Positions 31,321 to 41,175 of a DNA stretch of 64,000 nucleotides are shown here, piece after piece. Below the pieces are notes generated by a model. It worked only from the letters and a program-made list of their open reading frames with translations, did no database searches and was not told the DNA's origin. The position numbers and the translations under genes are program-made. The DNA lies in NCBI GenBank assembly GCA_020055645.1, contig CM034546.1, positions 121,632,375-121,696,374 on the forward strand, given 5' to 3'. Position 1 is the first letter of the stretch. Every line of letters starts with the position of its first letter. The DNA comes from Tomocerus qinae (Eukaryota > Arthropoda > Collembola > Entomobryomorpha > Tomoceridae).

Positions 31321-31690
31321 CCTCTTTGTTTTAAATTACCTCTTTATTTTAAATTACCTCTTTATTTTAATTAACCTCGTTATTTTAATTAACCTCGTTA
31401 TTTTAATTAACCTCGTTATTTTAATTAACCTCGTTATTTTAATTAACCTCGTTATTTTAATTAACCTCGTTATTTTAATTAACCTCGTTATTTTAATTAA
31501 CCTCGTTATTTTAATTAACCTCGTTATTTTAATTAACCTCGTTATTTTAATTAACCTCGTTATTTTAATTAACCTCGTTATTTTAATTAACCTCGTTATT
31601 TTAATTAACCTCGTTATTTTAATTAACCTCGTTATTTTAAAAAACCTCTGTATTTTAATTAACCTCTGTATTTTAATCAGCCCCGTTATT
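31321..31690 (+). repeat. 18-bp tandem array, CCTCGTTA type
   Basis: The 18-bp period continues from the previous array, but the unit is now TTTTAATTAACCTCGTTA. About sixteen copies are almost perfect and are bordered on both sides by degenerate units with CTCTTTA and CTCTGTA. Uniform copies in the middle and degenerate copies at the edges is the usual pattern of unequal exchange within an array. Confidence 0.9.
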
Positions 31691-31699
31691 TTAATTAAA

Positions 31700-31919
31700 C
31701 CATTTTAATCTTCCTCGTTATTTAGTTTTAATCTATCCCTTCACTTTAATTAAACCATTTTAATCTTCCTCGTTATTTAGTTTTAATCTATCCCTTCACT
31801 TTAATTAAACCATTTTAATCTTCCTCGTTATTTAGGTTTAATCTATCCCTTCACTTTAATTAAACCATTTTAATCTTCTTCGTTATTTAGTTTTAATCTA
31901 TCCCTTCACTTTAATTAAA
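31700..31919 (+). repeat. 55-bp tandem array, four copies
   Basis: Four nearly identical 55-bp units start with CCATTTTAATCTTCCTCG at 31700, 31755, 31810 and 31865. The unit contains two motifs close to the preceding 18-bp repeat (TTTTAATC and CTCGTTATTTAG), so it probably arose from it as a longer-period derivative. Confidence 0.9.
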
Positions 31920-32700
31920 CGTGTTATTTTAATTACCACTTATATGTTAATTGGTCCAATTATTTTATTTTAAATCATGAATGATTTGACAGATATTCAA
32001 AGATGAAAACTGAAGAAACAAAAAATCTATTTCTGTTTCACCTTATGTTTATTGAAACTGTTCGTTTCTCGCAGCCCCAACTACGGAGCAGGTTTAGGTG
32101 TAGCTAAAGCTGAAGGGAAAGAGATCATGCGCCACCTATGTGAACCATGGTCGGATTTACAGTGCGTAGTCACTGTAGCCCCTTATACACGGAGAAGCAC
32201 GAATGGATAATTGAATTTTCTAAATTCATTTAAAAATCGTAGAATCAAAATATCAAAAATCCGCTACTTGAGGACCTCAATATTTGTCCTTAGAAGCTTC
32301 AAAAAAAATTTGATTGTGATTGGTTGAAAACTGTAGGAGATAGGTTTGGCAATTTGAATTTTTCCCTATCCGTCTCATGTTAAAATTTGATTTTCAAAAA
32401 TTCAGAAAACGATTTCTATGAAACTGATCGTTATGAAAATGATCATTTAAGGTTCTAACTATGAGATGAACATCTAGTAGAAATTTGAAGCTTGTATGTT
32501 GATGTTAAGAGGTATATGAATTTCTATTATTATAATGATAGGTAATTATAAGGTAGTATTTAATATAGGTATAAGTTAGTATATGGGATAGTGTAGAGTG
32601 GGAGGGAGATAGGGAAGATGAGTCATGGCGAAGATACTGCCACGAGACAGCGTTTGTATATTCGTGGGAAGGTGAGTCTTGCTGGACAAGATTAGCCTTC

Positions 32701-33117
32701 CATCCCTATGTTCTCAGGCACATTCATTATCCCTATGTACTCAGGCACATTCATTATCCCTATGTTCTCAGGCACATTCATTATCCCTATGTACTCAGGC
32801 ACATTCATTATCCCTATGTACTCAGGCACATTCATTATCCCTATGTACTCAGGCACATTCATTATCCCTATGTACTCAGGCACATTCATTATCCCTATGT
32901 ACTCAGGCACATTCATTATCCCTATGTACTCAGGCACATTCATTATCCCTATGTACTCAGGCACATTCATTATCCCTATGTACTCAGGCACATTCATTAT
33001 CCCTATGTACTCAGGCACATTCATTATCCCTATGTACTCAGGCACATTCATTATCCCTATGTACTCAGGCACATTCATTATCCCTATGTACTCAGGCACA
33101 TCCATTATCCCTATGTT
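32701..33117 (+). repeat. Homogeneous 27-bp tandem array
   Basis: About fifteen units of 27 bp with the core ATTATCCCTATGTACTCAGG are almost without variation; the first and third copies have TTCTCAGG. Because 27 is divisible by three and the unit has no stop in three of six frames, it produces long open frames on both strands (32679-33143, 32708-33136 and 32692-33105), which I treat as artefacts. The unit is the same family as the degenerate repeats in the element's arms. Confidence 0.92.
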
Positions 33118-33480
33118 TGCTAGCTTATTTTATTGAGTTGTGATATAATCCTCATATAAATTCCAAAAATGACATTTTCGGAAATATTTTGGTTACTGTT
33201 CACTAAAATCAGCATTTTTACCCAGCTTATGCATATCATATGCTAACCAATGCATATGGTGGAAAACTTAAAGCTAAAAATAATAATGTAACAATAAATT
33301 TCCGAAAATGTCATTTTCGGAAATCGGGCTAATATTACCCTATGTATGCTAGCCTATTTTATTGAGATGTGATATAAACCTGATATAAATTCTAAAAATG
33401 ACATTTTTGGAAATATTCTGGTTACTGTTCACTAAAATCAGCTCTTTTCCCCTAGCCTATGCATATTATATGCAAGTGCT
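33112..33480 (+). repeat. 229-bp direct duplication inside the foldback element
   Basis: The sequence CTATGTTTGCTAGC at 33111 and following recurs from 33340 as CTATGTATGCTAGCC. The copies run in parallel through the AAAATGACATTTT and GGTTACTGTTCACTAAAATC blocks, and the second copy is cut off where the right arm begins near 33480. A perfect 27-bp palindrome centred on AAAATGTCATTTT lies at 33298-33324. Confidence 0.75.
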
Positions 33481-33484
33481 TGAG

Positions 33485-34365
33485 TACATAGGGATAAGGC
33501 ATCTGCCTGAGTACATAGGGATAATGCATGTGCCTGCGTACATAGGGATAGTGCATGTGCTTGAATACATAGGGATAATGGAAGCGCCTGAGTACATAGG
33601 GATAATGCATGTGCCTGAGTACATACGGACAGATACAGGCAAGCTTTAGCTGTATACCTGCATCCATGGATAAGAAAGGGGCATGTGTGCCTGAGAATGA
33701 AGGGAGAATGCATGTAGTGCCTGAGAACATGGGGAGGCTGCATGTGTGCTTGAGTAAATAGGGGGAAATGCACACAAGCTTTAGGTGCATACCTATCCAT
33801 GTATAAGGAGTAGGGGCATACCTATCCGTGCATTGGCCATATACCCCCTCCCACTACTACTGGCTTCCCTCCCTGCGGCTCTGTCACGCATTTATTGTTA
33901 TTTCCAGTATTGCACTGTTATCCCATGTGGCAGGAATCACTAACCGTTTTTCTATTCTTTTCTGCTTACAATACTAGTGTTGGTATTGGCATAGAGGAAG
34001 CTCATGTCTCTAGCTTATGACAGTCCATGCCTTCAAACTTTCGGGTATGCTATGACTTGTACATGCATCGGGTAAAAATTTTTAATTTTCTAAGCAATCT
34101 AAATGTCGGGTAGAAGGGCGTCTGTTGTCGGGTGGGAAGGCGGCGGGTGTCGGTTGGTTGGGCATCGGGTGTCCGGTAGTTAGTTGTCGGGCGTTGGGTG
34201 GGAAGGACTTGGTCGCTGTCGGGCGTTTGGTGGGAAGGCATCGGGTGTCGGGTAGATAGCCGTCGGGTGTCAGGCAGGAAGTATATGGCCGCTGTCGGGC
34301 GTCGGGTGGGAGGGCATCGGGTGTCCGGTAGTTGACTGTCGGTTGTCGGGTAGTTGGGATGAGCC
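33485..34365 (-). repeat. Right inverted arm of the foldback element
   Basis: Reverse complement of the left arm with the same internal order: 27-bp-type repeats first, then the GC-richer block near 33840-33890, then ACCCGAC-type short repeats (here read as GTCGGGT) at the outer end. The open frame at 34050-34367 (-) mirrors the one at 29177-29368 (+), which is how the inversion first shows. Confidence 0.85.
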
Positions 34366-34374
34366 AATAAGCCT
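34366..34374 (+). repeat. Right 9-bp target-site duplication (AATAAGCCT)
   Basis: Second copy of the nine-base flank seen at 29044-29052. The next inverted-repeat element starts two bases further on. Confidence 0.8.
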
Positions 34375-34376
34375 TA

Positions 34377-34598
34377 TCTGTATTTCCATCGACATCTAGT
34401 GTGTCTTGAAGGTTTTAAGTGAATTTGATGGCGGGATCCTTCGTAGCATGAAGATATAACAGTACATTACTAAATACAGTGATGAATATTCATCACTGTA
34501 TTTAGTAATGTAGTGTGTTATCTTCATGCTACGAAGGACCCCGCCATCAAATTCACTTAAAACCTTCATAACACACTAGATGTCGATGGAAATACAGA
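34377..34598. mobile_element. 222-bp near-perfect palindromic MITE, TA target site
   Basis: The whole element folds on itself: TCTGTATTTCCATCGACATC at the left end pairs with the right end, and the centre of symmetry is at 34487/34488 (GATGAATATTCATC). Both arms are 111 bp with only a handful of mismatches. TA flanks both sides (34375-34376 and 34599-34600), as for Tc1/mariner-type insertions, although TA is also part of the symmetry. It begins immediately after the duplication of the large foldback element. Confidence 0.85.
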
Positions 34599-34643
34599 TA
34601 TCGGTAATTAGGTAATTAATATAAAAAGCCTTTGCGACTTTAT

Positions 34644-34890
34644 AATAGCCAAATTCTTAAATTTTCCCGCACGGGGTCCTTAAGGACTTGCGCCAAATTT
34701 TGTCTCCGGGAGACAAATTCTGTCTCCAACTTGTTCTCGACATTTCCGTTATTGCGGCGCTGCGTCGATAAAGTAAAGGAAACCCCCTTATCGCTAACTA
34801 GATCTACCGTTAATTTCGAAAACAAGTCATTAAAGTCGCTAAAGGCTACCTGTAAGCTATTGAAATTCAAAAGGATTTAAGAATTCAATA
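34644..34890. repeat. Possible further inverted-repeat element
   Basis: AATTCTTAAATTTTCC near 34650 and its approximate reverse complement (GGATTTAAGAATTC) near 34873-34886 bound about 240 bp that are richer in CpG than the surroundings. A small palindrome, TTTGTCTCCGGGAGACAAA, lies near 34696-34714. Open frames on both strands here show no recognisable protein. The terminal match is short, so the call is weak. Confidence 0.35.
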
Positions 34891-35820
34891 CCATTTCGGA
34901 AATATTTAAAATGCAATTTTGAATTTATGAATTACGTAATTACCAAAATCACCACAATTGGATGGATGACCGAGTCCAGTACAGTAAAATGCAGGGCCAG
35001 GGTATTCTTCGTTATTCCAGCTACTGATTGAGATTGCACCAGTTTACTGAGTTTACTGTGTGATATTTGAAATAATTTGAATTGAATTATTTGGCACTAT
35101 AAAAATGCTGATCGCAAATGAATGCAAACTAGATGGAACTATTGCATGGAACATGGAACTGGGCAAATCTATAGCAGTTATTTCACTTCGTGGCGGAGGG
35201 CCGCGATGACAGAAGACATGGAAGATTCCTTTGTTTAACCATGCCACTATGCATGCTACCGCGCACCGTTTTAACTAGCATAGCTATGAATGAGAGTTAG
35301 TTTGAATAATTTTGAATGTCCTCGACCTCATATCACAACAATAACAAGCCTAAACACAACACACCTCAACTCAAGTAGTTAAACACAAGCATGCAAAGGA
35401 TGAAGAAAGTTGTTTGTAGTCAATAGTTCTTTTTTCCCTTCAGCAGTAGAATGAAGTAAAATCAAAAATCAATTTTTTCGATCGTCCGCCATCAATCATC
35501 CAATCTTCATTCGCCATTATATTTCAAATCTCAAGAACGCTAGCTGGCATCTGGTTTTCGAAAAAATTTTGATCGTTATCATTGAGATTGATACTGACAA
35601 CTGATAACAGGCAAATTTTCAATCAGCGAAAGTTAAAAGTAAGTCATTGAAAAGATTACACATGCAACATTATTCATTTCGGCATTTTTCAGTTCTTTTT
35701 TTTTAACCAATTTTTTCCATAATTGTCAAAAATTGATATTAATTAGATCCTTACTAACTTGGCACGACAAGATTTAGGCGTACGCGTTCGCTGACGTATC
35801 TATTTCCATTCTATCGTCGG
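34891..35820. other. Upstream region of the RRM gene
   Basis: No coding exon is visible. The region lies between the transposon cluster and a TATA box, and should hold proximal regulatory DNA of the downstream gene. Confidence 0.5.
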
Positions 35821-35828
35821 TATAAAAG
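35821..35828 (+). promoter_or_regulatory. TATA box of the A1CF-like gene
   Basis: TATAAAAG lies 45 bases upstream of an ATG that opens a 105-bp exon ending in a GT donor. A start of transcription about 30 bases after the TATA box would fall near 35850 and give a very short leader. Confidence 0.6.
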
Positions 35829-35865
35829 TGGTAGGCCAACTAACCGAACAACCATCTCACCAACT

Positions 35866-38800
35866 ATGCCTATTACTGCTTCATATGGCTCTCTGGCTCC
35901 TGCAGATCAAATTTGCTGGGTGTTCAAGGGAAGTTTATTACCTCCACCTTCTAAAAACCTGGAAGTATCGGTAATTTATTCATTCAATATAATTTAGAAG
36001 TAGTCATTTGTTATCATAGTATCTTCAATGTCAGCTATAACGTTGTAATTGGTCGACGCTAACACGGTAAAGCAAAATCCCCATAAATGGGTGTTTGGTT
36101 TTGGACTATTTCCGTTTACAGGAATCCAACCTATTTTTATGTGATGTCATTTTGAAAATGAAGATTATAAAACAGCGTAGTAATTAACATATTTTATTTC
36201 ACATGAATGTAAGTTTAGTGGTGGTAGTTAGGTAAGGTAGGTAGTATCTTTTGATTGTATGGTTGTTGCATATTAATTTTTTCACTTATGTACCCAACAC
36301 ATATCTTCAATATACTTATGAAGGTATGTTTTGGGGTACATAAGTGAACGCATTATATTACTTTTAAATGGTTCTGGCCAATTTCGGTGTGTGTTGTGCC
36401 AAGCACGCTTAACAGTGAATACACCAATGTAGTGTATTTATTACTTGACTATTTTGTAAACATGCATGATGAACAGACAGCAAATCCTCAATTCCATGTA
36501 CCATTTGCCGTAGCTGTAACCGACATTTTCAATTCAGGTATTACTATCATTATCTTTAAAGGAATACAATGTGTAATATTGAAAGCACTGCAAATATTCT
36601 GTAGGTATATTAAATGAAAATAGTTTTTGAAGGCTTAATTATTGTATTATGAATAATTCGTAATCTTTGCGTACGCTCGCGCTGACAAAATATTGATAAA
36701 ATCATTGTAGTATTGTATTGTAATTTTTAAGTAGATAATTTGAATTGAATCATAAATAGATAAAGGTGGTTACTATTTATTGGTTGATTCTTCATTCTTC
36801 TAATATCTCGGATGTATTTGCGATAAGAAATAGTTGATAGTGTCGAATAGGGATGCTGATAAAAACTACTGATAATATGACATACTGTAAGCCGACTAAT
36901 GGTAGTACAGTAAGTAGCATAGTATGCGTTTTAAATGTAAAGGTAAGGCTGCTGACTGATTAGAAGTGAAATTCCTATGAAACGTAAGAATTTTGTCATA
37001 CCTATTACCGATGTAAAAATAGTTCAGTTTTGTAATTTTTTCCAATTGTCATTAATTTTGATGTGAAGTAGTCGGTAAATTACTATATAAAACATAAAAA
37101 CAGTGTGTTTTGTTATTAACACCTTGTGAATGTTCGTGTTCGTGATTAATAATTTATTTTTGTTATTAGTCACCGTCGTCACCACAGAGTAGCAAATCTT
37201 CAAAAAGTAGCAGCATGGCAGGCGCGGAAATAGATCACGTCGAAAATTTGGCTAAAGTTACGCAAGAATTGAACCTTCTCTCTAAGCGAATGGGAATGCC
37301 TATTAAGCAAGAGAATGGTCAAAGACGTTTTGGACCACCTGAAGATTGTAAAACAGTTCCTCCGAAAGGTCATACAGTCATACTTTAATTTTTTTGAAGC
37401 GATTGGCATTGGTATTGTTTGAAGAATAATTATAATCTTGCGTTTTATAATTTTAGGATGTGAAGTATTTGTAGGAAAAATTCCACGAGATTGTTTCGAG
37501 ACTGAGCTTGTGCCTGTTTTCGAAAAGGTAGGGAAAATCTACGAAATGCGTCTCATGATGGATTTCAGCGGCACAAACCGTGGATATTGTTTTGTTCAAT
37601 ACTATCTTCCATCACATGCCCAAGCTGCTTGTAAAGAGTTGAACCACTATGAGATTCGCAAAGGTTGTCACCAAAGTTTTATTACCTATGTTGATTTATT
37701 ATTTTGCATGAAATATTTTGACAAGCTTTTTTACGAGTTTAATAGACTGCATTCATATAACGGATACGTATGCACAACTGCCTAAATAATGGAATGCTCA
37801 TTCGCAATCAATATGTATGTATAATGATTTGATGATTTCGAATTCTTTTGCTGTTGAAGTATAATTAATGGAGTTAAGCAATCAATCTTATCAACGTCTT
37901 TGTTTTACTCCATCATGTAATGAAAACACTGACTTGTTTTTAATTTTGATGTTTGTTACTAATAACTTTCAGTTACCAATATTATTAGCTAACCTTACTG
38001 TGTAATTTTATTCTTTACTAGATCTTAACCTCATGTTATCATATCACTGTCACAGTTTTTCTCTGGAATGGATATAATTATCTGTCTTATCTGTCATTAG
38101 TCAGTTTATAATTTGCAGTGGTGACACAATCCATATACATCTAGGTCAATCATAGCACTTTTTAACATATACATAATTTACATAAATAGTTGTTTGTGTT
38201 GGCGTAAAGGTTTCTATTGTGGCAAATTTAACCGCTGAAAAAAGTGAATAATGAAATATAAAACAATATTTTGTTTTTAATAGGACGCACCATTGGAGTT
38301 GTAAAATCTGTTGATAACTGCCGTTTGTTTATTGGAGGCATCCCAAAGGATAAAACGGAGGAAGAAATTTTTACTGAAGTCGCACGCGTTACTGAAGGTG
38401 TGGTTAGAGTAATCGCATATCCTTCTGTAATGGACAAGACCAAAAATCGGGGATTTGCGTTCATTGAATATGAAAATCACAAGTAATAAACCTAAAAAAT
38501 TTTAAAATTCAATTTTGTATATGTATTTTATTTTACTTTTACCGATGATCCGGTATTCAGCTCTTTTCATTTAAACCGTTTATCAAAATACAGAGCCGCA
38601 GCAATGGCACGACGAAAAATGATTCCTGGAAAAACTCCGATGTGGGGTGTGACGATGTGTGTGGATTGGGCTGAACCAGAACCTGATGTAGATTCTGAAA
38701 TTATGAGCAAGGCACTATTTGCATGCGCACTGGACACAATTCTTTATAGCACACAAAACACATTACATTTGTAGCTCTTTATGATTTGACATTTGATTTG

Positions 38801-41175
38801 ACTGGGATTAATATTTTCAATAGTATATAAACAGTATACTATAATACATTTATGAACTTGGGAGTTCTGAATGAATAATTTTTTTATTTTCTAAGTTGTC
38901 ACACTGACTTTTTAACATCTGGTGGTGGTTTTTTCAGTATACCTGCATATATCAACTGAACCTTTGATTTTGTATTTAAAATTCTGCATCATGCAGTTGA
39001 TATGTGTAATCGGTATTAAGTATTTACACCAAATACATCTGGTTGTGGTATTATGTGCTTTGATATGATAGTGATGAATACGGTTATAATGCATTGTTGT
39101 AATAAAATATTGTTTTATCATTCTTGGTAGGTTCAAATTCTGTATGTGAGAAATTTAATGATGGCCACTACAGAAGAGACACTTGCCGACCTGTTTAATG
39201 CTGCTTCTGAAAAAGGAGTTGAACGGGTACGGTGTCTACGTTTTCCTTAATCGATATAACATTTTACTTAACTCTTACTATTTACTTACTATTTAATTTC
39301 AATTTATTTAGGTGAAAAAAATTAAGGACTATGCTTTTATTCACTTCACTACACGCGAGAGAGCCGAAATGGCGAAAACAGCCATGCAGGGAAAGATAAT
39401 TGAAGGCTCTCGCATAGATATTACATGGTCTAAGCCAGTAGACAAAAACGTTCATAAAGCTCAAAAGGCATTGAGTCGATCTCTATACCCTCCAGGAGGT
39501 TTAACAAATGGATCTGTTTCTGGTACCCATTTTTCTTACGGAAATAATCAAGGCCGAGGTATAATGGACGGAAGCGGTCAATATGGATATCCTATGTCCC
39601 AGCATGCTGTTTTAAATCATATGGATGGGGTCCATTATATGACCCCACAAATGCAAATGATGACAGGATATGCATTGAATAATGGAGTTGCTATCAGGTT
39701 AGTTTAGTTTGAATGAAATATAACATACATTATACTTCACATTTTGGCGGGCCGTTTTCGACGCTCTAACCTAGCAAGCGGCCGTGTGTGGAAAATGTTC
39801 GCATAATTAATATTATATGGCATAATCCCTGGTCGCTGCGATGGCAGGCTATCGCCTGCCCTCAAATCACTGTTTTGTTTGTCTGTAGCAAACATCTTGA
39901 TCGACCTAAAAAAGCTAACAAAATTAGTAGGGTTGTCGACTATTCGACCAAAATTCGACAGAATATTCGACACTATCGAAGCGAATAGTTTGTATTCGAC
40001 GGAGCTACACAGTGTTGAAAATGAGCTTGAAATGAGTCGGTTTATGTTGGTAGATGAACTACAACAAATACTCGTGTCGAATATTCGACATTTGTGGAAT
40101 ACCGGTATTCGCGGCATCCCTACAAATAGTAGCTTACTTAAAAAACATTCTCAATCCATGTTTTACTTTTTGAAAGTCGTCGTATATTTTATGATGCAGC
40201 CAATTTTTTAAAAATGTGTCAATTATTTTAGGCTAAAGTTTTGAGAAAAATAACACGTTCAGCTCATATACCCGCATAGTTTATGTTTATAAATGCAATC
40301 ATGGATTCTCTAAACCGTTGTAATATTTTTGAATTTAGAAATAATCGTAACCGTCAAAATCGTAGTCGTGCAGCCGCTGGTGTTCAAGGAATGCGCTTGC
40401 CACCACAGCATAATTTAATAACGTCTCAAAATCCGCTTGGCAATGTAAGTAATAGCCTAAACTAAACTTTTATATATAGCAGAGAAGGTCTAATAATCAA
40501 TATTAGTAATTTGGTTAAAATTGAAAATTACCAACTGTGTTATCTTGCAAAATCTGAAAAATGAGTACAAACATAAGAGATCAGATCACGCAGGCTGGGA
40601 ACCGATTGTAACAGACAAAGTTGACAATTTCAGCACCTACTCTACTTTAGGCTTAGGATATGAGAAAACTAATTTATAGGTATAGGTATAGACAATGGAT
40701 TGTGTATGCTTTTACTTGTCTGGTTGTTATTTAAAGAAAGGATTTAAAAAAACTATGTTTGAAAAATATTATTTATTTAAAATCTGTGAAAAAATAATTG
40801 ACAGAAAAGCAAAATAAATTATAGAGCTCTAGATTATTAGAACTAACAAGTTAATGATTTTTGCCCGTTGTACATCTTGTATTACAATTCATTTTTAAAG
40901 TTTTCTTTTTTTACAAGTTTCAATTTTTGTATTCAAGTCTTTGTGGAAGAAATTGAGAAAAATTAAAAAGATTACTGTTAGGTCCCCTGAAAGTAGCTGT
41001 AAAAATGTTCGTGTCAATCCTATTGTAATTCTGTTGTTTGTGACAGGAAAATGCTTATGAGATGATTCCTTATCTTGGAACACCTTCTGGATTAATTCAG
41101 GATCAGATGTATTATCCTCCCTACTCATCTATAGTCGCACAGAACACAAGTTCGCAGCCAATGTATGGAATATAA
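35866..41175 (+). CDS. Triple-RRM RNA-binding protein, A1CF/RBM46/RBM47 group
   Basis: Exons: 35866-35970, 37170-37368, 37457-37663, 38284-38482, 38594-38711, 39131-39226, 39312-39697, 40339-40444 and 41047-41175, in phase throughout, about 514 residues. RRM1 starts [14 protein letters not shown] and has RNP1 [12 protein letters not shown]2 starts [16 protein letters not shown] and has RNP1 [12 protein letters not shown]3 starts [15 protein letters not shown] and has DYAFIHF. The linker [13 protein letters not shown] and VDWAEPE between RRM2 and RRM3 is the hallmark of the A1CF/RBM46/RBM47/hnRNP-Q group. These proteins bind mRNA and act in editing, splicing, stability or germ-line control. 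No double-stranded-RNA-binding tail is present. The first exon joins in phase, but translation could instead start at Met 37215. The intron after 38711 needs a GC donor. Confidence 0.92.
36281..36348. repeat. 68-nt hairpin in the first intron (precursor-like)
   Basis: TTCACTTATGTACCC at 36281-36295 pairs perfectly with the segment ending at 36348. After a small bulge the stem continues through CATATCTTCA with wobble pairing, leaving a loop of about 8-10 bases (around ATATACTT). Length, stem and loop are in the range of insect microRNA precursors. It lies in the first intron of the RRM gene. A small MITE is the alternative. Confidence 0.5.
39928..40122. mobile_element. hAT-like non-autonomous element in an intron of the RRM gene
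   Basis: The left end TAGGGTTGTCGACTATTCG and the right end read in reverse complement, TAGGGATGCCGCGAATACCG, share the TAGGGNTGNCG pattern common at hAT termini. The 195-bp body repeats the word ATTCGACA. The flanks (AAAATTAG and CAAATAGT) are only partly alike, so an 8-bp duplication is not proven. An open frame at 39879-40211 runs across it without recognisable domains. The CpG-rich stretch just upstream (39735-39870, with a small stem GGCAGGC/GCCTGCC) may be another insertion. Confidence 0.45.

Larger units (their letters stand above)
29053..34365. mobile_element. 5.3-kb foldback transposon with about 880-bp inverted arms and internal tandem arrays
   Basis: The left end GGCTCATCCCAACTACCCG (from 29053) and the right end (read back from 34365) are identical. 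The arms stay nearly identical for about 880 bp (29053-29932 and 33485-34365). A 9-bp sequence, AATAAGCCT, flanks both ends (29044-29052 and 34366-34374). Between the arms lie two 18-bp arrays, a 55-bp array, a homogeneous 27-bp array and a 229-bp duplication, with unique spacers at 30135-30720 and 31935-32690. I find no transposase: the long open frames inside are translations of repeats whose unit length is a multiple of three. Long repeat-bearing arms and a 9-bp duplication recall Drosophila FB elements and Mutator-like elements. The family assignment is inference. Confidence 0.88.

Noticed and set aside
30725-31690. CRISPR array (regular short repeats)
   Set aside because: The units are contiguous without unique spacers, the setting is a eukaryotic transposon, and no cas genes exist.
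32040-32350. Transposase fragment in the unique interior of the foldback element
   Set aside because: No frame is longer than a few dozen codons and no catalytic motif is visible in any frame I read.
32679-33143. Repeat proteins of 137-154 residues on both strands
   Set aside because: The repeat unit is 27 bp and free of stops in three frames, so long frames are expected without coding.
36387-36617. Possible extra exon of the RRM gene ([15 protein letters not shown] with a CAG/GTATTA donor)
   Set aside because: Its phase does not fit the next exon, no good acceptor precedes it, and the TATA-linked exon at 35866 joins without it.
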